64,000 nucleotides of DNA from Candidatus Syntropharchaeum butanivorans. GTDB lineage: Archaea > Halobacteriota > Syntropharchaeia > Syntropharchaeales > Syntropharchaeaceae. The stretch is from NCBI GenBank assembly GCA_001766825.1, contig LYOR01000005.1, positions 41,974-105,973 on the forward strand, in the 5' to 3' direction. Below, one piece after another: positions 8,227-18,095 of this stretch (positions are counted from its first letter, which is position 1; each line of letters opens with the position of its first letter). The notes beneath the pieces are model-generated. The model worked only from the letters and a program-made list of their open reading frames with translations. It was not told where the DNA came from and made no database searches. Both the position numbers and the translations under genes were made by a program.

Positions 8227-9849
8227 TCATCTCGCATATCTTAAGAGCGCACCTTTTTTGACCTTTGGCTCAGGTGGCCGCCACCTCTCTCTTCGCTCAG
8301 AAAGCACACTCTCATCAACCTCAAGATCAACCCTCCGCCTGGGGATGTCGATACTGATCAGATCTCCATCATTAACGAGCGCGATTGGCCCGCCCTCTGC
8401 TGCTTCAGGCATCACATGCCCGATGCATGGACCCCGGGTTGCACCTGAGAACCTGCCATCTGTTATCAGGGCCACATGCTCAAGCCCCATCCCGGTAATC
8501 GCGGCGGTTGGACCGAGCATCTCACGCATACCAGGCCCACCTTTCATCCCCTCATACCTTATCACGATCACATCCCCGTCCTCAATCCTGCCGCTGTAGA
8601 TAGCCTCTGATGCCTCCTCCTCTGAGTCAAATACCCTTGCAGGACCGGTAGCCCTTAGCATATTCTCTGCTACCGCTGACTGCTTTACGACAGATCCACC
8701 TGGTGCAAGGCTTCCTTTCAAAATCGCAATACCCCCCTCAGGGTGGTATGGATCTGATATGGGACGGATCACATCACGTCTTCTCACCGCCGCATCCTTT
8801 ATGACATCCCGCAGCCTCATACCAGAGGCGGTTATGGTATCAAGGTTCAGATGATCACGGAGTTCATGCATAAGTGCAGGTATTCCCCCGGCCTCATCAA
8901 GATCAACGATCATGTGATCCCCGGCAGGCGACATCCTGCAGAGGTGGGGGACCTGCCTTGATAGCAGATCAAACCTCTCGATATCAAGATCGATCCCTGC
9001 TTCTCGAGCTATTGCCATCAGGTGTAGAACCGAGTTCGTCGAACCACCGAGTGCAAGGTCGACCATAATCGCGTTATCGATCGATGCAGGTGTTATGATC
9101 TTGTCAGGGGTTATATCCTTCTCAAGAAGCTCAACAACCTTTCTTCCTGTCATCCTTGCGATTGCACGCTTTCTCCCGGAGACCGCGGGGACGGTTGCAG
9201 AGCCCGGGAGTGAGATACCCATCGCCTCGGTGAGGCACTGCATCGTGTTTGCCGTGAACATCCCTGCACACGATCCGGCACCGGGGCATGAAAACCTCTC
9301 AAGCTCATCTATCACATCATGCTCGACCCTTCCAATCTTTGCAGGTGCAACAGCCTCAAATACATCTGAAAGATCACACTCTTCTCCTTGAAAAACTCCG
9401 GGAAGCATTGCACCACCTGTCAGCATGATCGCAGGGATGTTACACCTTGCAATCGCCATCAACATCCCCGGGACGATCTTATCACACGATGCGATCCCGA
9501 CAACGGCATCAAAACCATGTGCGTTCAGCATAAGCTCGATCGAGTCTGCTATAAGGTCTCTTGATGGTAGAGATGACTTCATACCCTCATGTGACATCGC
9601 GATCCCGTCACATATCCCGATCGTGTTGAACTCAAGTGGGACACCTCCTGCTTCTCTTACACCCTCTTTCACAAACTTCGCGAGCTCATTCAGGTGAATA
9701 TGCCCTGGAACAATCTCATTGTAAGAGTTTGCAATTGCAACCAGTGGTTTTTTAAAATCATCTTCATCAAGTCCAATCGCCCTGAATAATGCCCTGTGTG
9801 GAGCTCTCTCAACACCAGATAATACACGGTCACTTCTCCTCTTATCCAT
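8227..9849 (-). CDS. ilvD: Dihydroxy-acid dehydratase
   Basis: 540 residues. It converts 2,3-dihydroxy-isovalerate or 2,3-dihydroxy-3-methylvalerate to the 2-oxo acid in valine/isoleucine synthesis, using an Fe-S cluster. Cluster cysteines are in [22 protein letters not shown] and [13 protein letters not shown]. The C-terminal [14 protein letters not shown] region is complete. The frame also allows a GTG start at 9858, but the ATG at 9849 has GAGAGGTG at good spacing. It appears monocistronic, with its own TATA box, divergent from the ribosomal operon. No other branched-chain gene is in the window. Confidence 0.96.
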   Translation of the reverse strand: MDKRRSDRVLSGVERAPHRALFRAIGLDEDDFKKPLVAIANSYNEIVPGHIHLNELAKFVKEGVREAGGVPLEFNTIGICDGIAMSHEGMKSSLPSRDLIADSIELMLNAHGFDAVVGIASCDKIVPGMLMAIARCNIPAIMLTGGAMLPGVFQGEECDLSDVFEAVAPAKIGRVEHDVIDELERFSCPGAGSCAGMFTANTMQCLTEAMGISLPGSATVPAVSGRKRAIARMTGRKVVELLEKDITPDKIITPASIDNAIMVDLALGGSTNSVLHLMAIAREAGIDLDIERFDLLSRQVPHLCRMSPAGDHMIVDLDEAGGIPALMHELRDHLNLDTITASGMRLRDVIKDAAVRRRDVIRPISDPYHPEGGIAILKGSLAPGGSVVKQSAVAENMLRATGPARVFDSEEEASEAIYSGRIEDGDVIVIRYEGMKGGPGMREMLGPTAAITGMGLEHVALITDGRFSGATRGPCIGHVMPEAAEGGPIALVNDGDLISIDIPRRRVDLEVDESVLSERRERWRPPEPKVKKGALLRYAR

Positions 9850-9882
9850 CGCAAACACCTCTCTAACCTATAAGTGGATGTG

Positions 9883-9891
9883 AGATAAATC
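9883..9891 (-). promoter_or_regulatory. Probable TATA box of ilvD
   Basis: GATTTATCT on the minus strand lies about 38 bases before the ilvD ATG, giving a leader of about 12 bases. Confidence 0.4.
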
Positions 9892-9912
9892 TTATCGGTG
9901 GAAAGGGAAAAA

Positions 9913-9922
9913 CTTTATATTT
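9913..9922 (+). promoter_or_regulatory. TATA box of the ribosomal L3 operon
   Basis: CTTTATATTT preceded by the purine-rich GGGAAAAA (BRE-like) lies about 60 bases before the rpl3 ATG. It is the only strong TATA-like element before the ten-gene run. Confidence 0.6.
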
Positions 9923-9978
9923 GGTCTCAAAGTTGAGTGATTTACACAGTGAGCTAATCGTCTATCGGGGAAGGATAA

Positions 9979-10947
9979 ATGGCGAAGAGACATCGACCAA
10001 GGCGTGGATCTCTGGCATTCAGTCCACGCAAGCGAGCAAGGAGCCAGATTCCGCATATCAGAACGAAAACGATTGTGGGTGGGGAAAAATCCCCGATCGT
10101 AGAGTTTAGTGGATACAAGGCCGGGATGACCCATCTTATCATGATAGAGGATAATCCAAACGCTCCAAATGCGGGTATGGAGGTTGCCGTACCTGTCACA
10201 GTCATCGAGACCCCTCCAATGAAGCTTATAGGTATCCGTGGGTATGGAAAGGGACTCTATGGAAAGCGACCCCTGATGGAGGTCTGGGATGGAAAGGAGG
10301 GGCATGATTCGAGGCTTGAGGCCATGGCTCAGGCGATCGAAGATGGGAGCATCACAGAGCTCAGAGCTATTGCATCTACTCAACCAAGGCTTGTTGGAGG
10401 AATTGGGAAGAAAAAACCGGATATTATGGAGCAGAGAGTTGACGGAGACCTGAAAGGGGCGTTTGAATATCTCAGATCCAATCTTGGTGGGGAGATCACC
10501 GTCTCGAGTATCTTTGAAGAGGGGGAGATGGTTGATGTCATCGCGATCACGAAAGGAAAGGGTACACAGGGCCCTGTTAAGCGATGGGGCACGGCGATTC
10601 AGGATCGTAAGGCAAGACGCTCAAGCAAGGGACGGCATATAGGTACACTCGGTCCATGGAACCCACACAGGGTTAGATGGACGGTCCCCCAGCTTGGACA
10701 GACCGGGTATCACCAGCGGACTGAGTACAACAAACGTGTGCTGAAGCTTGGAAGGAAGGACGAGGATATCAACCCGAAAGGCGGTTTCCCCCATTATGGG
10801 CTGGTCAGAAATGATTATATCATCCTGAAGGGCAGCGTGCCAGGGCCCAGAAAACGACTGATAAGGATAAGGCATGCCATAAGGCCCACGAAGGTCCTGA
10901 AAGGTGCACCTCAGATAACCTATATAAGCAAGGAGTCGAAGCAGTAA
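9979..10947 (+). CDS. rpl3: 50S ribosomal protein L3
   Basis: 322 residues of the archaeal/eukaryotic L3 type. It begins with the family start AKRHRPRRGSLAFSPRKRA and contains VEFSGYKAGMTH, the central VIAITKGKGTQGPVKRWG and the W-loop/globular end with GQTGYHQRTEYNKRVLK. L3 is an early assembly protein whose extension reaches the peptidyl-transferase centre. It is the first gene of the L3-L4-L23-L2-S19-L22-S3-L29-SUI1 run and shares one base with the L4 start (TAATG). Confidence 0.97.
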   Translation: MAKRHRPRRGSLAFSPRKRARSQIPHIRTKTIVGGEKSPIVEFSGYKAGMTHLIMIEDNPNAPNAGMEVAVPVTVIETPPMKLIGIRGYGKGLYGKRPLMEVWDGKEGHDSRLEAMAQAIEDGSITELRAIASTQPRLVGGIGKKKPDIMEQRVDGDLKGAFEYLRSNLGGEITVSSIFEEGEMVDVIAITKGKGTQGPVKRWGTAIQDRKARRSSKGRHIGTLGPWNPHRVRWTVPQLGQTGYHQRTEYNKRVLKLGRKDEDINPKGGFPHYGLVRNDYIILKGSVPGPRKRLIRIRHAIRPTKVLKGAPQITYISKESKQ

Positions 10948-11717
10948 TGACCAGAAAAGCGGTAGTATACGATTTGGATGGAAATCCGAGTGGTGAGATA
11001 GATTTACCTGACCACTTTGAGGAGGAGTACAGGCCAGATATCATAAAACGTGCTGTACTGGCATCCCAGGCAAACCGGCTCCAGCCTTATGGTCCAAACA
11101 GGTATTCAGGGCTGAGAACATCTGCTGAAAGCTGGGGTACAGGTAGGGGCGTTTCACGGGTTCCGAGGGTCAAGAATGGACGGCGTGCAATGCTCGTCCC
11201 CCAGGCTGTTGGGGGAAGACGGGCGCATCCACCCCTGCCTCAGAAGAATCTTAAGGAGAAGGTTAATAGAAAAGAACGGAGAAAAGCCATCAGATCGGCA
11301 ATCGCAGCCACCGCGCGGGTTGATCTGGTTACAGCCCGCGGTCACAGGATCAAGAGCTCATTGAAGCTGCCGCTTGTGGCAGATGACAGGCTTGAGTCCC
11401 TTGAGAAGACACGGGATGTTGTATCCTTCCTGAGAGCGATAGATGTATGGGATGATGTGCTCGCCTCCAAGAACAGCAAGAAGGTCAGGCCTGGAAAAGG
11501 CAAGAGACGCGGGAGAAGATACAAGTCAAAGAAGAGCATACTCTTTGTTGTCCGAGAGGATAAAGGGATCGTTAAGGCTGCGAGGAATTTACCCGGTGTT
11601 GAGATCACGACGGTCGATCGGTTGAATGCGGAGCTTCTTGCCCCCGGTACAAATGCAGGGAGGCTTACGCTCTGGACGAGATCTGCGATCGAGGAGATCA
11701 GGGAGAGGTTTCTATGA
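10947..11717 (+). CDS. rpl4: 50S ribosomal protein L4
   Basis: 256 residues of the archaeal L4e type. The exit-tunnel loop is seen as TSAESWGTGRGVSRVPRVKN, followed by the conserved HPPLPQKNLKEKVNRKER and a C-terminal Rossmann-like half with GKRRGRRYKSKKSILFVV. It contributes to the constriction of the polypeptide exit tunnel. Start overlaps the L3 stop; its own stop overlaps the L23 ATG. Confidence 0.97.
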   Translation: MTRKAVVYDLDGNPSGEIDLPDHFEEEYRPDIIKRAVLASQANRLQPYGPNRYSGLRTSAESWGTGRGVSRVPRVKNGRRAMLVPQAVGGRRAHPPLPQKNLKEKVNRKERRKAIRSAIAATARVDLVTARGHRIKSSLKLPLVADDRLESLEKTRDVVSFLRAIDVWDDVLASKNSKKVRPGKGKRRGRRYKSKKSILFVVREDKGIVKAARNLPGVEITTVDRLNAELLAPGTNAGRLTLWTRSAIEEIRERFL

Positions 11718-11962
11718 TCCTGAAGCATGTGATCATAACTGAGAAATCGAGTGCCGCGATGGAGCAGAGGAACGAACTGCAGTTCATCGTTGATAATCGG
11801 GCAACAAAGTCTCAGATCAGGGATGAGATCGAGAATCTCTTTGATGTGAGGGTTGTGAGTGTGAGAACAACCATAACACCGAAGGGTGAGAAGAAAGCCT
11901 TTGTAACCCTCTCTGATGCAGACTCTGCTGAAGATGTAATCACGAAGATGGGGGTGCTCTGA
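11714..11962 (+). CDS. rpl23: 50S ribosomal protein L23
   Basis: 82 residues, normal archaeal length. [14 protein letters not shown] and the C-terminal [19 protein letters not shown] match L23, which forms the docking site for signal recognition particle and nascent-chain factors at the tunnel exit. ATGA overlaps with L4, and one base is shared with L2, so translation is coupled. Confidence 0.96.
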   Translation: MILKHVIITEKSSAAMEQRNELQFIVDNRATKSQIRDEIENLFDVRVVSVRTTITPKGEKKAFVTLSDADSAEDVITKMGVL

Positions 11963-12681
11963 TGGGGAAGCGAATCATCTCACAGCGAAGAGGACGGGGG
12001 AGGCCTACGTATACCGCACCCTCACATAAGTACAGGGACAGGCTCCGGCACGTGAAGGTGGGGGATAAAGGGACGTTGCGAGGCATTGTAATTGATATTC
12101 AGCATGATCCTGCAAGGAGTGCTCCGGTAGGACTTGTCAGGCTTGAAACTGGCGAAAAGAGGTATTTTATCATTCCTGAAGGTGTTTGTGTTGGAGATGA
12201 AGTTGCATGGGGTCCAGAAGCCTCGATAAGACCTGGAAACACACTACCACTCAAGAACATACCGGAGGGGCTGATGGTCTGTAACATCGAGTCAAGACCG
12301 GGTGATGGGGGTAAGTTTGTGAGATCCTCCGGGACATCTGCGACGATCGTTGCCCATGAGATGGATAAGGGGAGAACGATGGTAAAACTCCCAAGTGGAT
12401 CGCTGAAGTGGCTTTCTGCATGGTGTATGGCAACGATTGGGGTTGTGGCAGGGGGTGGGAGGCCTGATAAGCCTTTTGTCAAGGCAGGTAAAAAGTATCA
12501 CAAGATGAAGAGTCGGGCCACGAAGTATCCGAGGACGAGTGCAGTCGCGATGAACCCTGTGGATCACCCATTTGGAGGTGGCGCTCAGCAGCACACAGGA
12601 AAGTCAAAGACCGTCGCGAGGGGTACACCACCTGGTCGGAAGGTTGGAAGTATTGCTGCGCGTAGAACAGGAAAGAGGTGA
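11962..12681 (+). CDS. rpl2: 50S ribosomal protein L2
   Basis: 239 residues, archaeal L2 (L8e) type. The N-terminus [16 protein letters not shown] and the C-terminal [20 protein letters not shown] with the functionally important histidines near the peptidyl-transferase centre are present. L2 is required for subunit association and tRNA binding. It sits in the standard order between L23 and S19. Confidence 0.97.
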   Translation: MGKRIISQRRGRGRPTYTAPSHKYRDRLRHVKVGDKGTLRGIVIDIQHDPARSAPVGLVRLETGEKRYFIIPEGVCVGDEVAWGPEASIRPGNTLPLKNIPEGLMVCNIESRPGDGGKFVRSSGTSATIVAHEMDKGRTMVKLPSGSLKWLSAWCMATIGVVAGGGRPDKPFVKAGKKYHKMKSRATKYPRTSAVAMNPVDHPFGGGAQQHTGKSKTVARGTPPGRKVGSIAARRTGKR

Positions 12682-12685
12682 GATA

Positions 12686-13102
12686 ATGGCAAAGAAGAAG
12701 CGAAAGGGAAAGGTAACGAGGAAAAGAGAGGAGTTCACATATCGCGGTTACACGATTGATAAGTTGAAGAAGATGGACCTCAAGAAGTTTGCAGCACTTC
12801 TTCCAGCAAGAGAGCGAAGGACGATTCTCAGGGGATTTTCTGAGGAGGAACAGAAGCTATTGAGGCGGATAAGAGAGGGGGATAAGACGATAAGGACACA
12901 TCTCAGGCATATGGTCATTCTCCCCGAGATGGTAGGCGTGAAGATCGGCATCCACAACGGTAAGACCTTCGAGTACGTCGAGATAAAGCCTGAAATGATC
13001 GGGCACAGGCTCGGTGAGTTCGCCCTGACCAGGAAGAAGGTGATTCATGGGAGTGCAGGAATAGGTGCAACGAGATCGAGCAAGTATATACCACTCAAGT
13101 GA
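12686..13102 (+). CDS. rps19: 30S ribosomal protein S19
   Basis: 138 residues starting at the ATG at 12686, which follows GAGGTGAGATA. The longer open frame upstream overlaps L2 and does not match the family. Archaeal S19 (S15e) features are clear: the N-terminal basic tail, [15 protein letters not shown], and the C-terminal [17 protein letters not shown] with a glycine-rich end. It binds the head of the small subunit with S13. Confidence 0.96.
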   Translation: MAKKKRKGKVTRKREEFTYRGYTIDKLKKMDLKKFAALLPARERRTILRGFSEEEQKLLRRIREGDKTIRTHLRHMVILPEMVGVKIGIHNGKTFEYVEIKPEMIGHRLGEFALTRKKVIHGSAGIGATRSSKYIPLK

Positions 13103-13107
13103 TCGAT

Positions 13108-13575
13108 ATGGGACGCTTAGGTTATGCGATGAAAGTAAATGAGGCCGATGAGGAGCGAACCTCGAAGGCGATGCGCAGTGAGATGCACATATCTCCCAAG
13201 CATGCGTTTGAGATATGCCGTGAGATCAGAGGCAAGATGGTGAAGGATGCAAAAGCCTATCTCGAGGATGTCATCCGAATGAAGCGATCGGTCCCCTTCA
13301 AGCGGCATAAGCGAAAGGTCGGGCACAGAAGTGATCTGGTTGGATGGTATGCCGGGCGCTATCCTGTTAAGGCAGCGTCCGAGATACTGAAACTGGTCAG
13401 GGACGCTGAGAGCAATGCCGTGTATAAAGATCTTGAACCTGAAAGGATGCGAATCAAGCATATCGCTACGAAAAAAGGTCGTACGATCAGGGGTTTCATT
13501 CCCAGGGCGATGGGACGTGCTACACCCAAAAATACAGAGACAGTCACGGTTGAGATCATATTAGAGGAGGTTTAA
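13108..13575 (+). CDS. rpl22: 50S ribosomal protein L22
   Basis: 155 residues of archaeal L22 (L17e). The internal ATG at 13108 is chosen because it gives the family N-terminus MGRLGYAM; a GTG at 13099 overlapping the S19 stop is the alternative. Conserved segments are [16 protein letters not shown], the tunnel-lining hairpin with [19 protein letters not shown], and [14 protein letters not shown]22 lines the exit tunnel with L4. Confidence 0.95.
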   Translation: MGRLGYAMKVNEADEERTSKAMRSEMHISPKHAFEICREIRGKMVKDAKAYLEDVIRMKRSVPFKRHKRKVGHRSDLVGWYAGRYPVKAASEILKLVRDAESNAVYKDLEPERMRIKHIATKKGRTIRGFIPRAMGRATPKNTETVTVEIILEEV

Positions 13576-14267
13576 TGGCGATAGAGAAGAAATTTGTGGA
13601 GGAAGGTTACAGAACCGCGCTTCTGGATGAATATTTCCTGAAACGGCTGAACAGATACGGTTATGGTGGTATGGAGATCAACAGGACGCCGCTTGGTACA
13701 CAGATAACAGTATATGCAGAAAGACCAGGGATGATCATTGGAAAATCAGGCAAGACTATCAGAAGGCTCACAACCGAGGTTTCCAAGGAGTTTAACTTTG
13801 AAAATCCTCAGATCGATGTACAGGAGGTTGAAAAGAACGAGCTCAACGCTCAGATGATGGCATCCCGCCTTGCCAGCGTTCTTGAGCGTGGCTGGTACTT
13901 CAGGAGGGCGGCACATTCAACGCTGAACCAGGTGATGGAGGCAGGTGCGCTGGGGTGTGAGGTCATCATCTCAGGTAAGCTTACAGGCCCCAGATCCCGC
14001 ACAGAGAAGATCGTTGCAGGATATATAAAGCATGCAGGGAAGCCGGCCGAGGATCTCGTTAAGAAGGGCTTTGCCATCGCTAAACGGAAGCTCGGTGTGA
14101 TCGGCGTGAGTGTCTGGATCGTGCCTCCGGATGCAGAACTTCCGGATGATTTCAAGGTCGTGGAGCGGGAAGAGGAAAGTGTTATATCTGAGGATGAGAA
14201 GAATATAGAAGTGGAGAAAGGTGAGGATGTCCACGCTAAGGTATCGCGATCTGATAAAGATGCGTGA
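13575..14267 (+). CDS. rps3: 30S ribosomal protein S3
   Basis: 230 residues. The KH type-2 domain is visible ([18 protein letters not shown], with the GxxG loop), followed by the S3 C-terminal domain ([21 protein letters not shown]). The acidic tail (~residues 195-230) is typical of euryarchaeal S3. It shapes the mRNA entry tunnel. The start overlaps the L22 stop by one base. Its 3' end overlaps the L29 start by about 40 bases, in the usual gene order. Confidence 0.96.
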   Translation: MAIEKKFVEEGYRTALLDEYFLKRLNRYGYGGMEINRTPLGTQITVYAERPGMIIGKSGKTIRRLTTEVSKEFNFENPQIDVQEVEKNELNAQMMASRLASVLERGWYFRRAAHSTLNQVMEAGALGCEVIISGKLTGPRSRTEKIVAGYIKHAGKPAEDLVKKGFAIAKRKLGVIGVSVWIVPPDAELPDDFKVVEREEESVISEDEKNIEVEKGEDVHAKVSRSDKDA

Positions 14268-14442
14268 CGAAGAGTTAATTGAGGAGCTACAGCGGCTGGA
14301 AGGAGAACTTCTCCAGGAGAGAGGCGTCTCTGCTTCGGGCGGTGCACCAACCAATCCAGGTAGAATAAGCCAGATCAAGAAGGATATAGCGAGAATTAAG
14401 ACTGTTCAACGAGAACGTAGTAGGAGGGATAGGGGGGAATAA
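14227..14442 (+). CDS. rpl29: 50S ribosomal protein L29
   Basis: 71 residues, two-helix L29 (L35e). The ATG at 14227 gives [12 protein letters not shown] and follows GAAAGGTGAGG; a GTG at 14221 would add two residues. The LxELRxELxxLxxE-like pattern is present as [17 protein letters not shown], and the second helix carries [19 protein letters not shown]. It sits near the tunnel exit. It overlaps the 3' end of rps3 and shares one base with SUI1. Confidence 0.93.
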   Translation: MSTLRYRDLIKMRDEELIEELQRLEGELLQERGVSASGGAPTNPGRISQIKKDIARIKTVQRERSRRDRGE

Positions 14443-14744
14443 TGCCGGTCTGTGAAAAATGCGGACTCCCACAGGATCTCTGTGTCTGTGAAGAGATCCT
14501 CAAGGAAACACAGAGGGTGAAGGTCTCAAAGACAAAGCGACGGTTCAACAAGTGGATGACGATCATCGAGGGGATCGATGAGCGCGATATAGACCTCAAG
14601 AACCTTTCGAGGGAGCTCAAGGCCGAGTGTGCCTGCGGTGGTACCGTGAAAAAGGGTCGTATAGAGCTTCAGGGGGATCAACAGGAGCGGGTCAAGGAGT
14701 ATCTCGAACGAAAAGGATACACGATAGAGCTCCGGGAGATATGA
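14442..14744 (+). CDS. Translation initiation factor SUI1/aIF1 with N-terminal zinc knuckle
   Basis: 100 residues. The SUI1 fold follows a short cysteine-rich N-terminus ([15 protein letters not shown]), which forms a likely zinc site. The core shows the basic [15 protein letters not shown] strand, [17 protein letters not shown] and a [10 protein letters not shown] end. aIF1 monitors start-codon selection on the small subunit. The gene is standard at this position in euryarchaeal ribosomal clusters. The usual followers (RNase P protein, S17) are absent and cofD begins on the stop codon instead. Confidence 0.92.
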   Translation: MPVCEKCGLPQDLCVCEEILKETQRVKVSKTKRRFNKWMTIIEGIDERDIDLKNLSRELKAECACGGTVKKGRIELQGDQQERVKEYLERKGYTIELREI

Positions 14745-15649
14745 TCCTCCTTTCAGGCGGTACCGGCACACCCAAGCTCATCCAGGGACTGATGCAGATC
14801 CTGTCGCCGGAGGATATCACGGTCATCGTCAATACGGCTGATGATACGTGGGTCTCTGGCAACCTCATCTCACCGGACGTCGATACCGTTCTTTACACAC
14901 TTGCGGGTATCATCGATGATTCGAGGTGGTGGGGGATAAGAAACGATACATTCAGGACTCACGAACAGCTCAGGTTGCTTGGTCATGATGAGGGGATGAT
15001 GATAGGTGATCTTGACCGTGCAACCCACATTCAGCGAGGTGAGCTTATAAGAGGTGGGATGAATCTGACCGAGGCAACCTCGGTGATAGGGAAGCGCTTA
15101 GGTGTACGTTCAAAGGTCCTTCCGATGTCAAATGATCCAGTTTCTACCATTATAGAGACGCCCGATGGTGAGATGGGATTTCAGCGTTTCTGGGTGGGGA
15201 TGAGAGGTGAGCCGGAGGTGCTTGGCATAAGGTTTGAGGGGATCGAAGCGGCGAAACCCACCCCGGAGGTTATAGATGCGCTCACATCCGGTGATGTGGT
15301 AGTGATAGGGCCAAGCAACCCGATTACAAGCATCGGGCCAATTCTCGCACTTGATGGTATCAGAGATTGTCTGAGAGATGCTAACGTTCTTGCAATAAGT
15401 CCAATAATCGGCGATGAACCTGTAAGCGGTCCTGCAGGAAAATTCATGCGTGCACTGGGATACGAGGTCTCATCGAGGGGGGTTCTTGAGCTGTACGCGG
15501 ACTTCGTCGATCTCTTCATCTACGATGTGAGGGATAGAAGCGAGCTTGAGGGTGGAAGATGCAGGGTCATCAGGACCGATACCCTGATGACAGATCCCGG
15601 TAAGGCAAAGGCACTTGCTGAGTTTATCCGTGAGGTAAGTTGCAATTGA
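14741..15649 (+). CDS. cofD: 2-phospho-L-lactate transferase (coenzyme F420 synthesis)
   Basis: 302 residues from the ATG at 14741; the frame upstream is the SUI1 shadow. CofD joins the lactyl-phosphate-guanosine donor to Fo to give F420-0. Signatures are the N-terminal [41 protein letters not shown] with metal-binding acidic residues, and [13 protein letters not shown]. It is the direct evidence in the window for F420-dependent metabolism. The start overlaps the SUI1 stop (ATGA), and the end overlaps the next radical SAM gene, so it is expressed from the ribosomal operon promoter or an internal one. Confidence 0.95.
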   Translation: MILLSGGTGTPKLIQGLMQILSPEDITVIVNTADDTWVSGNLISPDVDTVLYTLAGIIDDSRWWGIRNDTFRTHEQLRLLGHDEGMMIGDLDRATHIQRGELIRGGMNLTEATSVIGKRLGVRSKVLPMSNDPVSTIIETPDGEMGFQRFWVGMRGEPEVLGIRFEGIEAAKPTPEVIDALTSGDVVVIGPSNPITSIGPILALDGIRDCLRDANVLAISPIIGDEPVSGPAGKFMRALGYEVSSRGVLELYADFVDLFIYDVRDRSELEGGRCRVIRTDTLMTDPGKAKALAEFIREVSCN

Positions 15650-16725
15650 GACGAGTATCAATTCCTGAGCTTAAAGCTGAGCTTCAAAGCCTTGGTGTAA
15701 GGATTTCCGGGGAGAAAGGGAGAAAAGGTGGTGCTGGACCTGCGGCCGGTATGGTCATCCTGCTTGGTGATACCCAGGCGAATGTACCAACGATGGGCTG
15801 GTTTGTCAAAGATTCCCCATACAGTCTCGATGAGATCAGAAAAGGGGAGTTCATCTTAAGATACAAAGATGAAGAGGTCATCACGGTCCGTGTCCCGCCA
15901 ACCCCACGTTTCTACAGATTTAAGACAGGCTCGGGAATCCCTTACTGGAAGATCGCACTGCTTCATGGGAGAGACTGCCTATCAACAACCGTACTCCAGT
16001 ACTGCATCCACTGGGGTACAAGAGATGTATGCAAGTTCTGTGCAATAGGGCTATCCCTCGCAGGTGGCACGACGATCGCAAGAAAGAGACCCGAAGAGCT
16101 TGCTGAGGTTGCAAAGAAGGCGGTTGAGCTTGATAACGTGCGGCATGTCACACTCACCACAGGATCCACCCGGAAAGAGGAACGGTGTGTGAAAATCCTC
16201 GCAGACGCAGCCTCAGCAATAAAGGATGCGACAGATCTCCCGATCCACGTCCAGCTTGAGCCACTGGAGAACACCGATCTCTTTCAGGTGCTGAAAAGTG
16301 CCGGTGTTGATACGGTTGGGATCCACGTTGAGAGCTTTGATCCTGACGTTCTCATGGTAATGGCACCATGCAAGGCGAAGCTCGGTTTTGAACGGTACAG
16401 AAGGGCGTGGGAGAGGGCCGTCGAGGTCTTTGGAAGAGGGGAGGTTAGCAGCTTCATCATAGCTGGGCTTGGAGAGAGTGATCGCTCGATCATTGAAGGA
16501 TCAGAGGAGCTTGCATCTATAGGGGTTTATCCTTTCATCGTCCCACTACGGCCGATACCAGGGACCCCGCTTGAGCGTTTCACCCCACCTGATCCGGAGC
16601 GTATGATAAAGATCTACCGCAGGGTGGCTGAATCGTTAAAAGCTCACAATCTCTCATGGAGGATGTCTCATGCCGGGTGTGTGAGGTGTATGGCATGCTC
16701 TGCGATGGGGGAGTTTGAGCTGTGA
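15640..16725 (+). CDS. Radical SAM protein with CX8CX2C cysteine spacing
   Basis: 361 residues. The presumed Fe4S4 motif is CIHWGTRDVCKFC near residue 123: C-x8-C-x2-C rather than the common C-x3-C-x2-C. Downstream are a GGT-like TTGSTRKEE turn, LEPLENTD and IAGLGESDRSI, as expected for a TIM-barrel radical SAM enzyme, and a C-terminal CVRCMACSAM cysteine group near residue 348 that could hold a second cluster. It overlaps cofD and the next gene starts on its stop, so a role in cofactor or tRNA chemistry is possible. I cannot assign a substrate. The start may be TTG at 15640 or 15646. Confidence 0.8.
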   Translation: MQLRRVSIPELKAELQSLGVRISGEKGRKGGAGPAAGMVILLGDTQANVPTMGWFVKDSPYSLDEIRKGEFILRYKDEEVITVRVPPTPRFYRFKTGSGIPYWKIALLHGRDCLSTTVLQYCIHWGTRDVCKFCAIGLSLAGGTTIARKRPEELAEVAKKAVELDNVRHVTLTTGSTRKEERCVKILADAASAIKDATDLPIHVQLEPLENTDLFQVLKSAGVDTVGIHVESFDPDVLMVMAPCKAKLGFERYRRAWERAVEVFGRGEVSSFIIAGLGESDRSIIEGSEELASIGVYPFIVPLRPIPGTPLERFTPPDPERMIKIYRRVAESLKAHNLSWRMSHAGCVRCMACSAMGEFEL

Positions 16726-17633
16726 TAAAGTGCGATAAGTGTAACCATGATGCGATCATCTATCAGCGGTACTCTGGTATGCATCTCTGCGAGACTCACT
16801 TCAAGGAGGATCTCCTGCGAAGGATCAAGCGGACGATCAGAAAGCACGGCATGATAAAATCCGGAGATAAAATTGCTGTCGCTTTGAGTGGTGGTAAGGA
16901 CAGCTTCCTTCTTCTGAACGTGCTTTATGAGATTGTGTCTGTGAGGCGGGACGTTGAGCTTTTTGTCATAAGCGTTGATGAGGGGATTGAAGGCTACCGT
17001 GACAGGCTACTCACGCGGGCTTCAAGCTTTCTCAAAGAGCTGGGACTTTTCTACAGGGTAGGATCCTTCAGGGAGGAGATTGGAAGGACGCTCGATGAGA
17101 TCGTCAGCATGGGCTTCAAGGAGACACCCTGCTCCTTCTGTGGTGTATTCAGGAAGCGGATCCTCAACAGGCTTGCGAGAGAGCACGGTGCAACAAAGGT
17201 TGCAACAGGACATAACCTCGATGACGAGGCTCAATCGATTCTTATGAACTACCTCAAGGGGGATATCGAGAGGTTGGCCCGTCTGATGCCCCTGAGACCT
17301 ATCGAGGGGTTTATCCCCCGGATAAAACCACTTCGAGAGATACCAGAGCGAGAGATCACCCTCTATGGGCTGCTGGAAGATCTTCCAACCACCGTGATGG
17401 AGTGCCCCTATGCGAGCAGAGCCTTTCGATCTGATATCAGAGAGGTCTTAAACATCTTAGAGGATCGCCACCCCGGGATATCGTACTCAATTATCCGGGG
17501 CTTTGAGAAGATAAGACCGCTACTTCCAGACCGACTCGAAGAAGAGGAGATCTGGAGGTGTGAGACCTGTGGCGAGCCATCGAGTGGCAGGATCTGTAAG
17601 GCGTGTATGCTCAAGGATAGGTTTCTGAGATAA
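16722..17633 (+). CDS. tRNA 2-thiolation PP-loop ATPase (NcsA/TtuA/CTU1 family)
   Basis: 303 residues. The PP-loop ALSGGKDSFLLL near residue 54 activates tRNA uridine for sulfur insertion. The N-terminal zinc knuckle (CDKCNHDA with HLCETHF) and C-terminal one (CETCGEPSSGRICKAC) are typical, as is the central PCSFCGVFRKRILN, which holds Fe-S or catalytic cysteines. The enzyme makes 2-thiouridine at the wobble position (NcsA) or position 54 (TtuA). The GTG start overlaps the radical SAM stop. A poly-A/T stretch near 17645 follows. Confidence 0.87.
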   Translation: MIKCDKCNHDAIIYQRYSGMHLCETHFKEDLLRRIKRTIRKHGMIKSGDKIAVALSGGKDSFLLLNVLYEIVSVRRDVELFVISVDEGIEGYRDRLLTRASSFLKELGLFYRVGSFREEIGRTLDEIVSMGFKETPCSFCGVFRKRILNRLAREHGATKVATGHNLDDEAQSILMNYLKGDIERLARLMPLRPIEGFIPRIKPLREIPEREITLYGLLEDLPTTVMECPYASRAFRSDIREVLNILEDRHPGISYSIIRGFEKIRPLLPDRLEEEEIWRCETCGEPSSGRICKACMLKDRFLR

Positions 17634-17676
17634 TTCTGATTCGAGCAAAAAAAGAAAGGATGGAGGCGTCTGGCCT

Positions 17677-18081
17677 CTATCCACCCCTGCCTATGATCTT
17701 ACTCCTGATATGCTCCACAATCTCATCGGTCATCGTTCCTGGGCCGAATACCCCACTTACACCGAGCTCCAGGAGCTTGGGTATGTCCTCATCCGGGATG
17801 ATACCCCCGAACAAAACAAGAAACTCATCACGCATCCCTTTTTCATCAAGCAGATCCATGAGCTGCTTTGCGTATGCCATATGAGCCATTGAGTGGATGC
17901 TTATACCGATAACATCCACATCTTCCTGTATCGCGGTCTCAACGATCTCCGGGATTGACTGGAAGCCACCGAAGATCACCTCCATCCCTGCGTCTGCAAG
18001 TGCCCTTGATACCGTGACACTCCCCCTCCAGTGCCCGTCAGAGCCAGGCTTTGATATCAGAACCCTTATAACCTTATCCAT
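17677..18081 (-). CDS. Acyl-CoA mutase small subunit, cobalamin-binding
   Basis: 134 residues, start chosen at the ATG at 18081, which follows GAGAGGTGGTCCAG. It is the B12-binding domain of the methylmalonyl-CoA mutase family: VLISKPGSDGHWRGS contains the D-x-H-x-x-G motif that supplies the lower axial histidine to cobalt, followed by the GIIPDEDIPKLLELGVSGVFGPGT end. It binds adenosylcobalamin base-off and pairs with the large subunit encoded 14 bases upstream, the usual two-gene arrangement in archaea. Tryptophan follows the histidine where aspartate is common (DGHDRG in the Propionibacterium enzyme). Confidence 0.9.
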   Translation of the reverse strand: MDKVIRVLISKPGSDGHWRGSVTVSRALADAGMEVIFGGFQSIPEIVETAIQEDVDVIGISIHSMAHMAYAKQLMDLLDEKGMRDEFLVLFGGIIPDEDIPKLLELGVSGVFGPGTMTDEIVEHIRSKIIGRGG

Positions 18082-18095
18082 CTGGACCACCTCTC

